A stretch of DNA of 64,000 bases from positions 18,294,937-18,358,936 of the forward strand of contig NC_059475.1 in the NCBI RefSeq assembly GCF_018139145.2, in the 5' to 3' direction. The position numbers and the translations under genes are program-made. The stretch's first letter is position 1; each line of letters begins with the position of its first letter. Shown here piece by piece: positions 38,240 through 50,709 of the stretch. The notes beneath the pieces are model-generated. The model was not told the DNA's origin. It worked only from the letters and a program-made list of their open reading frames with translations, and did no database searches. This DNA is from Gymnogyps californianus (taxonomy: Eukaryota; Chordata; Aves; Accipitriformes; Cathartidae).

Positions 38240-41200
38240 TATAACTGCTCACACAGCAATTTCAATCTAAACTGAAGACAAAAGTTGGACTTCATCTAGG
38301 AAATGAGAGCAGTTCCTTCCACATCAATATTTTTCACTACTTTCAGCAAAGGAAAGCTGAACGCTAGGACAATGCAAAAGAATTCCTAACCAAAAGTTAG
38401 TGAAGTAACTGGGAGTCTTCCCATCACAATCAATAAGCTTTGAATTAAATACAGGAAGTGGACAGATACCATAGTGAGAGGAGGTTTAGAGATGCATTTT
38501 CTTAGTGGCTTAAGGCAAACTGTTTTTAAAATTTGTCCCTGCATGCATGCATTGCATAGCAGATCCCTTTTTAATTCCTACTTGCAAAAGCAACAACAAA
38601 AAATATCTCACAGAAATATCATTTGGTACTCAAAGAATGCTTGGCGTAAGTCGGGGAGGATATGGTATAATTTTTCACGAGTAATAAATGTTTAAGTCAT
38701 GCTTGAAGTGCAAAATTCAACTTTAATTAGAGAGGCGTCACTAAAGCTCTTATTATGATTTTATAGGCCACTGAGGAGATCAGATCAAATTCTCAAGTTA
38801 CGCTGAACTGGGCAGAAAAGGCAAAGAACAGATCACATGCAGGATGATTCAGTTCATCAACACTCTGCTAATTTGTGTGTTACCATTCTAATCTACCTGA
38901 TCCAGAGATGACTACTCTTTAAGGATCCCTGGTACAGGCTGCAATGCTACTGCACAGGAGGGCTTCAAAAGTACTGGTGCCTGGCCTACACTATGCCATG
39001 GAGTAAGTCTTTGGGAGGAGCTGGGGCATGTTGAGTAAACTCTGCTAGGCTATTAGACCAAGTATGATCAGATACCTTTCCAGCTGCAGCACCGTCAGCA
39101 TCAGCTTTACGATAGTCTAAGGCTGTTGGTACATGTGCCTTTTTTCTCTCCCCAAAATAAGAGACAGATCTGCATTAGCATCAGTACGCAAATATGCATA
39201 CATCATCCTCCGTAGGCATCATGACAAGCCGGCTCTCCATGATGACGCAGCAGATCAACCGGCAGAGCGTAACCAAGCGAGTGTAAAACAATCAAGATGG
39301 TCCTCCAATGCGCAGAGCCAGAACCTCAGCAACTGCAGCCAAGGGAAAGATACAGTAATTATACCACAATGCACTCTGGATTGTTTTACTGAGATTAGGA
39401 AATAATATTTCTGCTTAAAAATAAAGAGCTGGGACCACAGGGACACAGCCACAGGTATGACATCACTGCGTTAGAGGGAGATAAGGTTCCACCATTTTTC
39501 ATTTCTTCTGCCACTTAAGGCAATAATTCATCTCTTAACTCTGGCTGAAGACACGCAATTTTATGGGAACCACAAATCAAGGCACTGTGTGTTTTAAAGG
39601 CTGACAGGATTACTTTTTTTAATAAGATTTCTTCTTTGATTAAATAGTTTTATTTTGAAAAGGCAAGTGAAGAGAACTATCATATTTGCAGCAAAATGGA
39701 TAGGTAGTCACAGCGAGTCCTACAATAATATTTGACAGTTGTGCACTTTTTTGTGCGTGTAGCAAGAATAGCTGGAGTATAGGAAAGAAAGAAAAAGAAA
39801 GCAGAGAAACGTACAGTAAGCCATAGAAAACAGGAGAAAAATGATGTTACAGAAAATACAAGTCAGAGGAAATATTTGGACAGCCAGAGAAATGTCATCA
39901 CGCAGTAATGGCATCAGTCTACAAGTGTTTGCAGCACTGTTATACCAGTACGTGTAACAGTGACCCAGTTAGGCCAGATGATGATAGGAAACCATATCTT
40001 GGACAGGCCCCATTAAAAATAGAGAGGTTGATGTTGCACAGGCCTATTCTGAAGTTCTTGAGAAGTCAAGCAGCGAAATAGGCTCTCCCTGGCTCCTGGG
40101 CTCCAAGTGACACATGAACAACATGCGATAGGACAGCTGAAACAAAACTAAGATATACGGAAGGTAAGACTGGAGCAAATTTAAAAAAAGCCTTCTGGAA
40201 AAACAGAGGTTTAGACAAGGCTTTCCTGACGATCTGCCCATTTGTGCAAATCAAGAGGAAGTCAGGGCTTTAAACCACTCAGCTTGCAATAGTGAGGCTT
40301 AAGCCTCTGAGAAGGGTCCGGACTATGACTGGCACCTGGAGCAGTCAGAGAAAAGCACCCTGGTAAAGTGGTTAGCTGTCAGCCAGCCCAGCCCAAACTT
40401 TGTGGTAGACGGACAATGCTTAGACACTGCTGACATGATAGAAAATCCAAAATATGCCATAGAGAAAGGCACAGGGAATGCTAAGCCAGAGGCCACCGAA
40501 ACAACACCTGGAGCAGGCAGGAGGTGGGTAAGATCAGACATCTGCAGAACAGCATGTGGCTTTAGAAAGTGCCTGCATGCGTATAGTTTGGACAAGGAGG
40601 ACAAGAGGTCCACCGAAAGCTGAGCTGCCTCAGGAGCCGAACACCTGCCAGCCTGAAACACAAGGCAGGATATCAGCGCCTGTTGTCTGTTGTTGCTGTG
40701 CAAAGATACCTAAGCCAAGGAGGTACCAAGACCCATGGTGGCATTCAGATACAGCAGCCAACAGGCAAAAGAAGGAGATGAAAAGCTCTGATGAAGCTCA
40801 CCAAAGAAAGACATGAACTATATTGAGGAAAGAGCAAGCTTAACTAGGTTGGAAAGAAGCTCTTTGCTATTAACGCCTCACAAGACACTACATTAAGAGG
40901 TGGAATTGTCCACAGGTAAAATCAGGGAATGACAGATTAAAATCCTTCCCTTCATGGTAAGTAAGAGCAGATTCCTGGTAGCAGCAGTAGTACTAGCCTA
41001 TGGTTATATGTAACATATAGAGTCTAGACAGAAAGGTGTGGGAGGGGATACAAGTAATTTATTTTGCATATAGGTCCAACCTGCAGAATTATGTCCACTA
41101 TCTTTACTCTGAAGAAGAAATCTACAAGGAGAAGACACTGCAGAGCACTACCATAGCAGAAAAGACAAAAGCCACTGGATGTTTTCTTTTTGTTATTCCT

Positions 41201-44200
41201 CCTTTCTCATCACTTGCCTTTGCAGTTACTGTTTGCTCAGTGGCAGAATTCCTAGCAAGTGCTGGCAGCAGTGTAGATCAGGAGGGTTATTCCCACAAAG
41301 ATTTACTTTGAAAGAAGCTGCTCCCCATGCTGGTGTTGCCTTCTCCCATTCCACACACAGAAGAAGTTATGCATGTTCAGCACATTTCCTTGGCAAACTG
41401 AAGTCTACAAATTTTGCTACCAAAACAGGTACTAAGGCACCAGATGTTATCATGCACCAGAGTCAGGAGGAGAACCCAGCGCTTTGATCCATCTCACCCA
41501 TCTAGATCCCATTGCAATATACCATGCTTCATGATGGCTTCCTCCCCCACCACACATCCCGTTTTCCGCTTGGTTACACGCTGTGCTCCTACATTCCCTC
41601 TCTGCTTGCTTAGACAAGGAACCAATTAGTTAAAGCAATGCACTGAAACAATTAGGCAACTTGTTCACCTAACCCAAGAGACCTGACTAGCAAAAGAGAA
41701 CTAACTGTAAACTTTGAAACAGACAGACATGTAAGAAAGATGACAGCGTTTCTTACCCAACCTTTCTCCTGGGATCTGAGAGTACAGTTGTGAAACATAT
41801 CAGAATTCTGTTTTCTTCTTTCCTTTCCTAACTTTGTGTCTGAGGGCTTAATTTTTATTGGGATGGTGTTGCAAACAAGCCAGCCAGGGGCTTCAGGAAA
41901 TGTCTCTATCCCTGATCCTTCACAAGCAAGTCCAAACATTCTCCAGTTGGTCTTTGGAAATTATCTGAAGCAAAGGGGCTCTAGCTCTGATGTGGACATG
42001 GTTAAAAGCTGTAAGAAGCTCCCTAGGCTAGAATGGCACCTACAGGCTTAACGTATTTACATTAATCAAGATTCAGTCAAAGGCTTATTGGCACTCTCAG
42101 TCTGTGTGCCTGCATTACAAATAGCAATAGAGATTTCTGGGAAGGTTTAGTCAAGGCCTTAGCATAACTTGTAGCTACAGTACAAAAATACATAAACCAT
42201 ATAAGGTTACATACTTCATTAAATGTTAGCAATATGCTTAAAACTAAAACTATGGCATGCTCTTTATATACAATTTTGATTGTCTATAATCCGTGTCAAC
42301 ACAGCTGTGCTACAGACCTCCTAAGTCACTGTTAGCAAGTCCATCTGCTTCACTGAACTGTGTCTAGTTTTCAAATAATGGCAATTTCTTTAACGTTTTA
42401 TGATTCCTGACTGTGAAAACTGCCTCTTGCGTGAGCCAGTGTCAAAATCTGACTAATGTTGCAAACTGTGTGGTGCAATGTGATTTTGTTGGCAGTTGGA
42501 GAAACATAAAAATGTTAAGACACTTTGCAAAAGTTTCAAAAAGGAGTCACTGAATAAATCTTTTAATCTCAAGTAGCACGTACTTCATTACATCAGCATT
42601 TTTCAAGGAATGTTCCTATTGTCAATGAAAATTAGCTCCAAGAATTTGAAAGCATGAGGACTTAACATGGGAACCAAAATCCCAGAATTATGGCTTTTGT
42701 GTCAAGCATTCTGTAAAAAACCAGACTTCTGAAAAGCTGGCTCTTCCACTTTACAAACACAAGCCTTTACTACCCCAATACGACCAAAGCAGATAATTTT
42801 TACAACAAGATTTTTGATAGCTCTCCGTTAGAGAAATGTCATCACGCCCATCTGTTTTGCTGTGTACTAGATCCACGGAAACTTCAATGGAAAAGAGAAG
42901 ACAAAACAACTTCCCATCATCAGTGACAGGACTAGGTTTGGGACCTTAACTCCCAGGCTAGACTCTCTACACATTCTACAACAATAAGTATTTATAATGG
43001 TGCTCAGGTTTTCTGTATTTTCCTCAACAATAGCCGCTATTCAAGTTATTAAGGAGATTTAACTACACAAAAACTTTGAAGAGCTGGTGATAAGCTGCTT
43101 CTGAGCAGAAGGAACACAAATATCTAATTCTTAAATGAAAATAGTTTTTCATAACTTAGTAACTGACAAGCACACTGGCCAATTTTTTCTTCCCCTGACT
43201 TCATTCAAACATTATCATTTGCTTTCAGAATAGTCTAGCAAGTCTCAGATCAAGGGAAATCTATCATTTTCCCAAGGATAGAGAAAAGCTGTAACAGAAC
43301 ATTACACAGAAGCAGGTTGCAACTTCCCTTATAGAAAAGTCAGCATTTCTCCATAACAACATGATCTTTAAATAACTCGGTCACATAAGACAAGAGGCCA
43401 CGTAGCTGCCACCTCTTAAAAGTACCCTTATATTACAAATTAAACAACAAATCCAACCTATTTGCAGACTCAGCAATGGCTGTGGACGTTTGTCCTGCCT
43501 GACATATGGGCACTAGCCAGTGCTGTAGGTGTGCTCTCAGAGACAGTCTGTTGCACAATTTACTGTATGCTTTTTGGATTTCACTCTGTTCCTTACAGGA
43601 AGCCTAGACTTTTATACCTTCAGTAGACATCTCAGTTATTATTTCAAGTAAAATGAATAATATCTGGCCAGCTCACTGCTCAAGTGAGAGAACCAAGAAA
43701 AGTGATGCGAGTGAGTCAGCAGCTAGGGCTATGGCTCATAAGTGGATATTAAGTTTACGCCTGAGACCAGTGTAACACATGCGTGAAGGTCTCCCTTCCT
43801 GTACCACGTGCATAGTGGGTGATCATTACTAAAAAGGCCTTTCTCCTTGCCAAGGACTAACCTTCAGGGTGACATAAGTTCTCCTCTTGGTATGAAGGCC
43901 AAGACAATCCTACAAGAGTTTCACAGCTTGGGAGGAGGTACCATCACCCACAGAGCATATCTGGGGAGAGGGTTTTTCAGTCACTTCTCCACTCTCTCCC
44001 TATTTCCTTGTCCTGAGAAAGACTCCATTGCTTCATCAATTCATGCAAAACAACTCCCACCACCACAGCCCTCCACTTTTCTCCTTGGAAAAAGAGGGGG
44101 GAGAGCAGCCAGAGCAGAGGCTCTCTTCTCTCATCCACCCACTTGGCTCACTGCAGGGAGACATCCCAGCCTTCAAGCTGTGCTGTGACCAACTTTGTGC

Positions 44201-44735
44201 TCAGAGCAGGAAAGCAGAGGTAGCTACTCAAACTTGCTTCCTGGCACAGCTGTCAGGTGTGCCAACACAGCCCTTCACTACATCTGCTTCAGCGCACCCT
44301 AGTTTCTTCCCTGAATGCACACAGAGACAAGCTAGACCATTAAAAAGGGATAATTCAGGGAAGACACGATTTAAATGTCCACTTCGCTTCTCCTCTTCTA
44401 CTTTCTCCACCCTCCTCCTATGGGCATAAATCCATCTATAATTTCCCCCACACTGACACTTTGGATACCCAAGGCAAACATCTCCTAGTCAGCTGGGGAG
44501 GTCCCTGCATGACTGCTGCCATGCGCGGGGAAAACATCAAGCACCCAAATCCATCGCAAGCCATAAAGCCACCTCACCAAAAGGCTTTTGCAGTTCTCAG
44601 AAAGACAATGTACTTGGAGTAACTGGAAAGACCTTGACCTGGATGCAACAGCCCAGTGGTACTGCTCAGACTGGGATCAGAGAGAGGCAGAGGCAGCGCT
44701 CCAAGAGGACTGCACTGCGAGCCAAGATACACACT
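38240..44735. other. AT-rich non-coding stretch
   Basis: Unique-looking, AT-rich sequence with no recognised element. The part at about 42.05-43.85 kb is especially poor in reading frames. Confidence 0.5.
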
Positions 44736-44739
44736 GAGA

Positions 44740-46110
44740 CTTGGGACCTGTTTTAATTATTGTTTCATTTCTTTCACTGCTCAGGAACATGTAACAAGCT
44801 GAAATGTGCGTTATGCCTGTAAACATTTACTTTCTTTTGGTCTTGTGCAATGCTATGTCTCATTCTCTTGGATGGTGCCTGGAATGCAGGAATAGCCATA
44901 ACACATCGGCGGAGCAACTGTTGACTCAACCGTCCGTCTCTGACAGTGACCAGCACAAGCTGCTTCGAAGGAAGTTGCTAGAAACGCCACATCGGGCAAT
45001 TATGGATTAGGTTGCCTCTGAGGGGAGTTTCTCCTTTCTGCCACGCGATTCGTGTTTGACTCATGCCCTAAAAATCAGGAAAGTCTGCTTGTCCATCTGA
45101 TAATTATTTTTTTTCGCATGCCAATTCATGCACTCAGGATACTTTCCACTCGCGCATTTGCCAGTTCCTTTTGGTGGTGCGCTACACAGGGTTGCACAGG
45201 TTAATTGTGCCCTGTACGGAGGACCATGTACCTTGCACAGTCAGACACGTGGGGCTGTGGTTGCCATAAGCCTGATGGCACACAGACACAGAAATCTGAG
45301 TCAGTCTTGGCGCGCTCTTTGCAGATCACAGATGCACTCTGGCCCTTAGGACCCACAGCCTGCGAGCACAAGGCATTTGGGGATCCTGCCCCTCTCGCTT
45401 GCAAGAACGGTTGTTTTTGAACAGTGCAAGAGAAGGGGCATGCACGCCATCAACAACTTCTGATCTTCTCCAGACCTTCAGCAGAGAAATTATCTCACAA
45501 TTTGGCAAACCTCACAAGAGGCCGGCTGGGGCCACAGCGAAGAGTCAGCTAGTCCGGGAGCACGTCGGCCTCCCTCACCCCTCCGGCAAGGCTGTCTGCC
45601 TCGTGCTGAAAAGGAAGGGAACCTTTGCCCCTTCTTCTTGGTCCGAAGAAGCATCTGCAGGACTGAAACCAATCAAAGCCAGCTGTGAAAAATGAAGGAG
45701 GGGGAAGGCAGGGAAATGCTGATTATTATGACTAGGAAAAACGCTATTAAAAAAAATAAAGAAAAGGGAAAAACTGATCCCATATGGGAGGCAAATGAAA
45801 TACAAATTCAAAACAGGCCATTACGCAGTGTCTGTTGTAAGGCTGCTGCGCTGGGGGCTGCGTTCACGTGTCAAGATGCAGTGCCTCTGGAACCTCTGGA
45901 GACACCCCTCCGCTCTGCGGCAGGGTTAGTGTTACCTTGGAGCATCCTGGGCTGCGACCGGCACTGGGGCTGTTGATTAGACAGCCTCTGCAGACTGACC
46001 AAGAAGTTATTCAACTCCCCCACAGACACACACACAGAATAACCTCAGGTCTGCCAGACCTAATCATTCCACCAGCCCTTTTCTGCCTCAGCCGCTTATT
46101 CCAGGCAATT
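44740..46110. promoter_or_regulatory. Candidate conserved non-coding region
   Basis: This stretch mixes AT-rich motifs of homeodomain type (TTTTAATTATTG, TGATAATTATTTT, CTGATTATTATGAC) with more CpG than its flanks (for example CACGCGATTCG and TCCGGGAGCACGTCGG) and an AP-1-type TGACTCA at 45057-45063. It has no recognised repeat and no supportable coding frame. The appearance fits a conserved enhancer region, but that is a judgement from texture only. Confidence 0.25.
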
Positions 46111-46114
46111 TCGC

Positions 46115-48395
46115 TGCTGGCCCCTCACTCCTTTTGAGATGAGTTATTGCCCTCCTCCGCTCCCACAGGGTCGCCCATGCAGCTGCCCTTTTATCGTTCC
46201 CCTTCTCACTCCACACTTCCCCTTCTTCAGCAGATCATCTCCATCACCTGCTCCATCTGCCTACCCAACATGTGCCCTTCAAGCTGTTCCTGAGCTACAG
46301 CCAAGCCCCTGCAGCCAGGCTCTCCGGGGCAAAACGTCTTCAGCAACAAGGAGGCTTTCAGGGTGCAGGCAGCAAGCACAGTCCAAGCTCAGTCCCCTCT
46401 TACACTCCCAGGAGGGAGTGAAATGCCCACCCTGTACTAGCCATACTGTGAGGTTCACTCACAATGCTACTGGACCAACAGGGCTGCAAGTCAGCTGTCT
46501 TTTCCTTCTCAGGTGTTTCTTCCACTGTTCTCAAAGCACAAGGAGAGTCAGTGCAATGAGGGCTCATTTTTTTGGTGGTGGTTGTGATGATCATTCATTC
46601 ACAGAAGGAGAAACTGGAGGACAGCAACATGACTTCCCATGTCTGTGGGCTGTGCTCCCCAGAGATAAAAGACGCTCCAGATCTCAAGGGACAGATGGTT
46701 AAAGGGTGGGTGGCTCAGTCTGCCCTGCTCTTGTGATTCTGTCAAAGACTCACAATATTTGGCACTTACTTTTTTTTTGTTGTTGTTAAGAGGCCCCTGC
46801 CCATATGTGAGTCTCAGTGTCTATTTAAAAGACAAAGAAAGTAATTTCTTGCATACTCTAATGGAGAGAAAACATACAAAAATCTGAACTTCAGAGTTCA
46901 AACCACAGAAAGAGAAAAGAATCCCTTTAAGAAAATCCATAGCAAACCCTCCCATTACAAGCCAATCTCACATTTTTGGAGTCTAGCTCAGCTGTAGTAA
47001 AATCCCTGTATCTGCTAATGTGAGAGCAGGAGGCACTTCAGCCATTCAGAGGCACAGCTCTACAGACATCCCCAAGTATGGCTTCTTTGCCCAGCCTGTG
47101 CCAGGGCCTGGGCAACTTGGACCTGTTTTTTGAGGACTGTCTCTCTGGTGTCTGGATTTGGGGGAGAAGCAGGAAGAGAGGGGGCTCTGAAGACACTCCA
47201 CTTCTCAGTACTAGAGTGTTCCACAGCATACCCAGGGCCACAGCCAAATGCATTAGACCGCAGCACTCCCAGATCCTACTCAAGAGTCTTCATAATTCCT
47301 CTTCTCAAGCCAAGAAAAACAGAGCAAGCAGAAAACAAATAACAGTGGGCAAGCAGGAGTATTTGTCCCTTACTACAATGGCCTTAAGCAATCAGAGAGG
47401 TAGGGCTGATGAACCTTTAATTACTTGTGCAATAACGACCTCTGTTTCCAGCATTCCTTGGCAGGCAGGAAGTGGCTGGAGCAGTCAGGGACCTGCTATG
47501 CTTTCCTCTCCACAGCTTGAAACTGATACAAAGGCCCCTCACCCAGCTGGTCACAAGTTTCAAGACACACTCCACATAGAGGTTGTTTATAGCTATTAAA
47601 AGCAGTGAAAAGAAAATACAATAAAAATAAACAGCTCTTTTACTGAGGAGTTGTTACTGAATGGCATGGCTCTACAGCTAAGGTGTTCAAAGCTCCCATA
47701 CTACTTTTTCCAGATAGTTAAAAGAGTGATTAAAAAAAACCAAATTATGAAACCAGTCTTCAACCTCAGTATACCAATATTTTGTGGTCTGTCATATTCA
47801 CCTATAGAGGGAATGGAGGGGGCACTTTTCACTAAGGACCCCTAGACATTAGCCAGAAAGACAAGTAGGGGCAGAGGAGAGTGATCATCCCTAGATAATT
47901 TTTATGACACAAAACGAAGGCAGAAAGAGAGGTTAAGGAATTGACCCAAGCTCAGCTGGATACAGTCTGGAAGTTAAGGTCACTTTCCTGATTCCCAGGC
48001 CACAGAAATTACCTTTCTTTTGGGGGGGAAATCAAGACGTTCACAACTGACAGCTGAAGGATGCAGAAGGTGCTCTACCTGCCCACAGGGTCTAACACAC
48101 AACTAGAGGTACTGTAGCTGAGACAGCTGCCAAACTTGTCATCTTTCCCAAGCTCCATCTTGGCTGGGATTCTGCAACACGACAAAGGCTGATCCAGAGG
48201 TCAGAAAAGAAACCCTGCAAGAGACAGCTCGCAGGCTATTTCACTTCCTAAGGAAATAAGTCTCTTCCTATCCCCACCTCCATCTGCTGGAGTCAGCTTG
48301 TGCCTTGACGCATGTGGCACTGACAACTTCCCCAAACTCTTGTTCTTTTAATATTACCATTAGCTCTTTGATATCTTGGTTATCCACAGAAACAG
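46115..48395. other. Non-coding with a MIR scrap
   Basis: Only the MIR-like piece at 47915 and a G8 run near 48020 stand out. The 46139-46702 and 47078-47599 frames look like chance. Confidence 0.45.
47915..48005 (+). mobile_element. Probable MIR-like SINE remnant
   Basis: The stretch has GAGAGGTTAAGGAATTGACC, then CAAGCTCAGCTGG, then a CTGGAAGTTAAGG-like segment and TTCCTGATTCCCAGG. This corresponds to the MIR core in the right order. It is strongly diverged. Confidence 0.45.
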
Positions 48396-48399
48396 CCAG

Positions 48400-48728
48400 A
48401 GTGTGTCTGCATCCAGCAAAGTTCTTGGCCCTGATATTTTGTGGCAAAGAATTGCACAACACTAATCTAACCCAATGTTGAGTGAAAATATTTCTGTGTC
48501 AGTTTCTATCTTGGCCTTTTTTGTTTCACTGACAGTCCCCACTCACATATATCGTAAAGGGAGGTACTTCCGGATAACCCATCTCTAATCATGTTGCCTC
48601 TCCCTCCTCCCTCCTCTAGAATTAATATTTACAGGCTTTTCAATCTCTTTTCACAAGAGCTCTTTTTTTATTTCCTTAACTGCAATCACAGCTGGCTCCT
48701 GAACTCCCCCTCCTCTTGGAGACAAAGT
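48400..48728 (-). mobile_element. Old CR1/L3-like LINE fragment in reverse orientation
   Basis: Reverse-strand CR1 motifs are visible but diverged: TTTGTGGCAAAGAATTGCAC matches the reverse complement of the GTGGAACTCCTTGCCAC region, TTTTCAATCTCTTTTCACAA matches the TGAGGAGAGATTAAAA region, and GGCTCCTGAACTCCCCCTCC matches the ERVQ-like segment. Order and spacing agree with one reversed CR1/L3-type insertion. The left limit is unclear and may extend to about 48280. Confidence 0.6.
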
Positions 48729-50077
48729 GGCCAAAACAACATGATGTGTCCCAGTATTTAAGGGAACCTTTACAACACAGAAAGACATCGCGGGATTGCT
48801 GAGCAGCTTTCCTGTCGGTTAAAACAGGAAACATGGAGATAAAAGGAGTCAACTCCCTCTGCCCATTGAAATGTCTCTGTTCTGCTATGCATTAGGGCAG
48901 TACAAAAGAACTGACTTGGGTTAGAAAACAGCCGCTTCAAACACAAGACTGAGGCTATAGACAGACCCATCAGTTCCTGTCCTCTCTCACCAGTCAAAAA
49001 TGGTAAGAAAACTCCAAATGGCAGAACACCGCATAGCTCCAAAGTCTGCTCCAGCTGAATTACCCATTGCTTTCATCAGCCATTCCCTTGACCTCCCTCA
49101 CACTGCAGTAAGTTGCCTGCCACATGCCAGTGCTCTCACTGCCCAGAACCTAGAAGAATGCACATGAAACAAGTATCCCCAGGGATGTGTCCATCTGTTA
49201 ATCTAAAGACATTCAGTCCCTTTGCACAGCACCCTTAGTTTTCTCCCCACTGTCCTTGTCTAGCTGTTTCAGTATTGTAAGACATGAGGAAGATCCAGTT
49301 GGACAAAGCTGCCTCATCCACTGAGATGCCAGCAAGCAAAAGCAATGCAGATCTCCACTTCCCCTCCTTCTGCTGGATCTCCAGTCAGGTCACAATAGCT
49401 ATTAAGCCCAGCTGGGGAAACTGAAGCATTCAGAAGTTCACTGAGTCATCTAAAGCAACAAAGATCATCAGCAGCAGGCTGCCACACAGCTCTCGAAAAG
49501 TCCTCTTTAAAACACTAAATCCCTGGAATGAAGGGCTGCCTCATCCATGAGAGTATCTTAATGGCATGGACGAACTCACCCCAAACTTCAGGGCCAGTTC
49601 ATTCAGAAGGGTTAACAGGGAGGTGGTGGGAGAGAGCAGCACCACCTGTGGTTTGAAAGCAACCTACCAGGAGAGATCCCATGGGCAGAGTGGGGGGCAC
49701 TGCAGTGTTAGACAGCTACTCAGAGCTTCAACATCAAGTCTTAGGGTTTCTCAGGCTTCCTCACGCTCACCCTGTAGAGATTTGCCTGATCAGCCCTTAA
49801 CAGCAGGACCCATCTTTGAAGTCCATGGCCCAGCTATGTCTGCATAAGCAGTAGCAACATCAGGCCCAACATGCATTGGGCAAAGAAGCAAAAGAAACAG
49901 CCCACAAACTCTTTCAGCTCTCCTTCAAAAGGTTTGGAAGTTCCTCCCCTTCTCTTCCCCTAGCCCCTTCCATAAAAGCTTTGCATGCAGAGCAGCGTCT
50001 CTTGGGTCCCTCATTCTCTTGAGCAAAGTAAACAGACCTCCCATGCAGTGACAAATGAACAACAAACAGAGGAGGAA

Positions 50078-50089
50078 GGGGGGGGGGGG
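50078..50089. repeat. G12 homopolymer
   Basis: A run of 12 G within a GGAGGAAGG context. It can form a G-quadruplex. Confidence 0.85.
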
Positions 50090-50473
50090 AATCTTGCTGC
50101 CAACTCGGAGATTTTTTTTTTGGCATGTTTAATTTTTCAAAAAAATTAAAATGTGCAAGCTATGCCCCAAGGGTGACCCTGCACAAAGCTTTCTGGCAGC
50201 TCCAACGTCCTCCATTCCCCCCTCACATCACCACAGACACCCCATCTTTCCCCATGCTCTTCCCCTGATGCATGCGCACACATACGGAGCCCTAAGAATC
50301 CTGGCACCCAGACGGCTTTTTCTTTTTCAAGCATGCCAAAACAAGCTAAGCTCCTAAATCCCTTTTAGAATCTGGCCTTGTGTGGAAATGTGTTTGCCTC
50401 CATCCTATGTTTATTTTCTTTTGTTTTCAGGTTTGTTAGCCCAAGGGCAAATGTTGTTCCTAGCACCAATTTT

Positions 50474-50494
50474 GGGGTTGGGGTTGGGGTTGGG
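50474..50494 (+). repeat. TTGGGG tandem array with G-quadruplex motif
   Basis: Four G-runs of 4, 4, 4 and 3 bases (50474-50477, 50480-50483, 50486-50489, 50492-50494) are separated by TT. This is a canonical intramolecular G-quadruplex pattern with two-base loops. The unit resembles ciliate-type telomere repeat, but vertebrate telomeres use TTAGGG, so a telomeric origin is not implied. Confidence 0.85.
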
Positions 50495-50663
50495 TTTTTT
50501 TTGGTATTTATCTTTCAATCAAGTGTTCCTCCTTGCAAGGATAAACAGGATGTTTAGAGACTCTGGGTATGACGACCAGTCTTTGACAGCATTTGTGACA
50601 CACCACACACTGGGTTTGCCATGTGTGCAGGCACTGGCACAGCTCAATCTGCAGCAGGCTCTT

Positions 50664-50708
50664 TTCATTTGAGGAGATGGACCACATGACCTAAGAGGCC
50701 TTCACCAG
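50664..50708 (+). mobile_element. CR1 3'-terminal fragment
   Basis: The segment GAGATGGACCACATGACCTA followed by AGAGGCCTTCACCAGCTC resembles the conserved 3' end of CR1 (GATGGACTAGATGACCTC, then AGGTCCCTTCCAGC). Only about 45 bp are recognisable. The sequence to its left may be more diverged CR1, but I could not follow it. Confidence 0.5.
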
Positions 50709-50709
50709 C

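Noticed and set aside
46139..46702. 187-codon plus-strand open frame
   Set aside because: Proline/serine-rich product of a CT-rich stretch, with no start context or exon borders.
50474..50494. Interstitial telomere sequence
   Set aside because: The unit is TTGGGG, not the vertebrate TTAGGG, and the array is only three to four units long.
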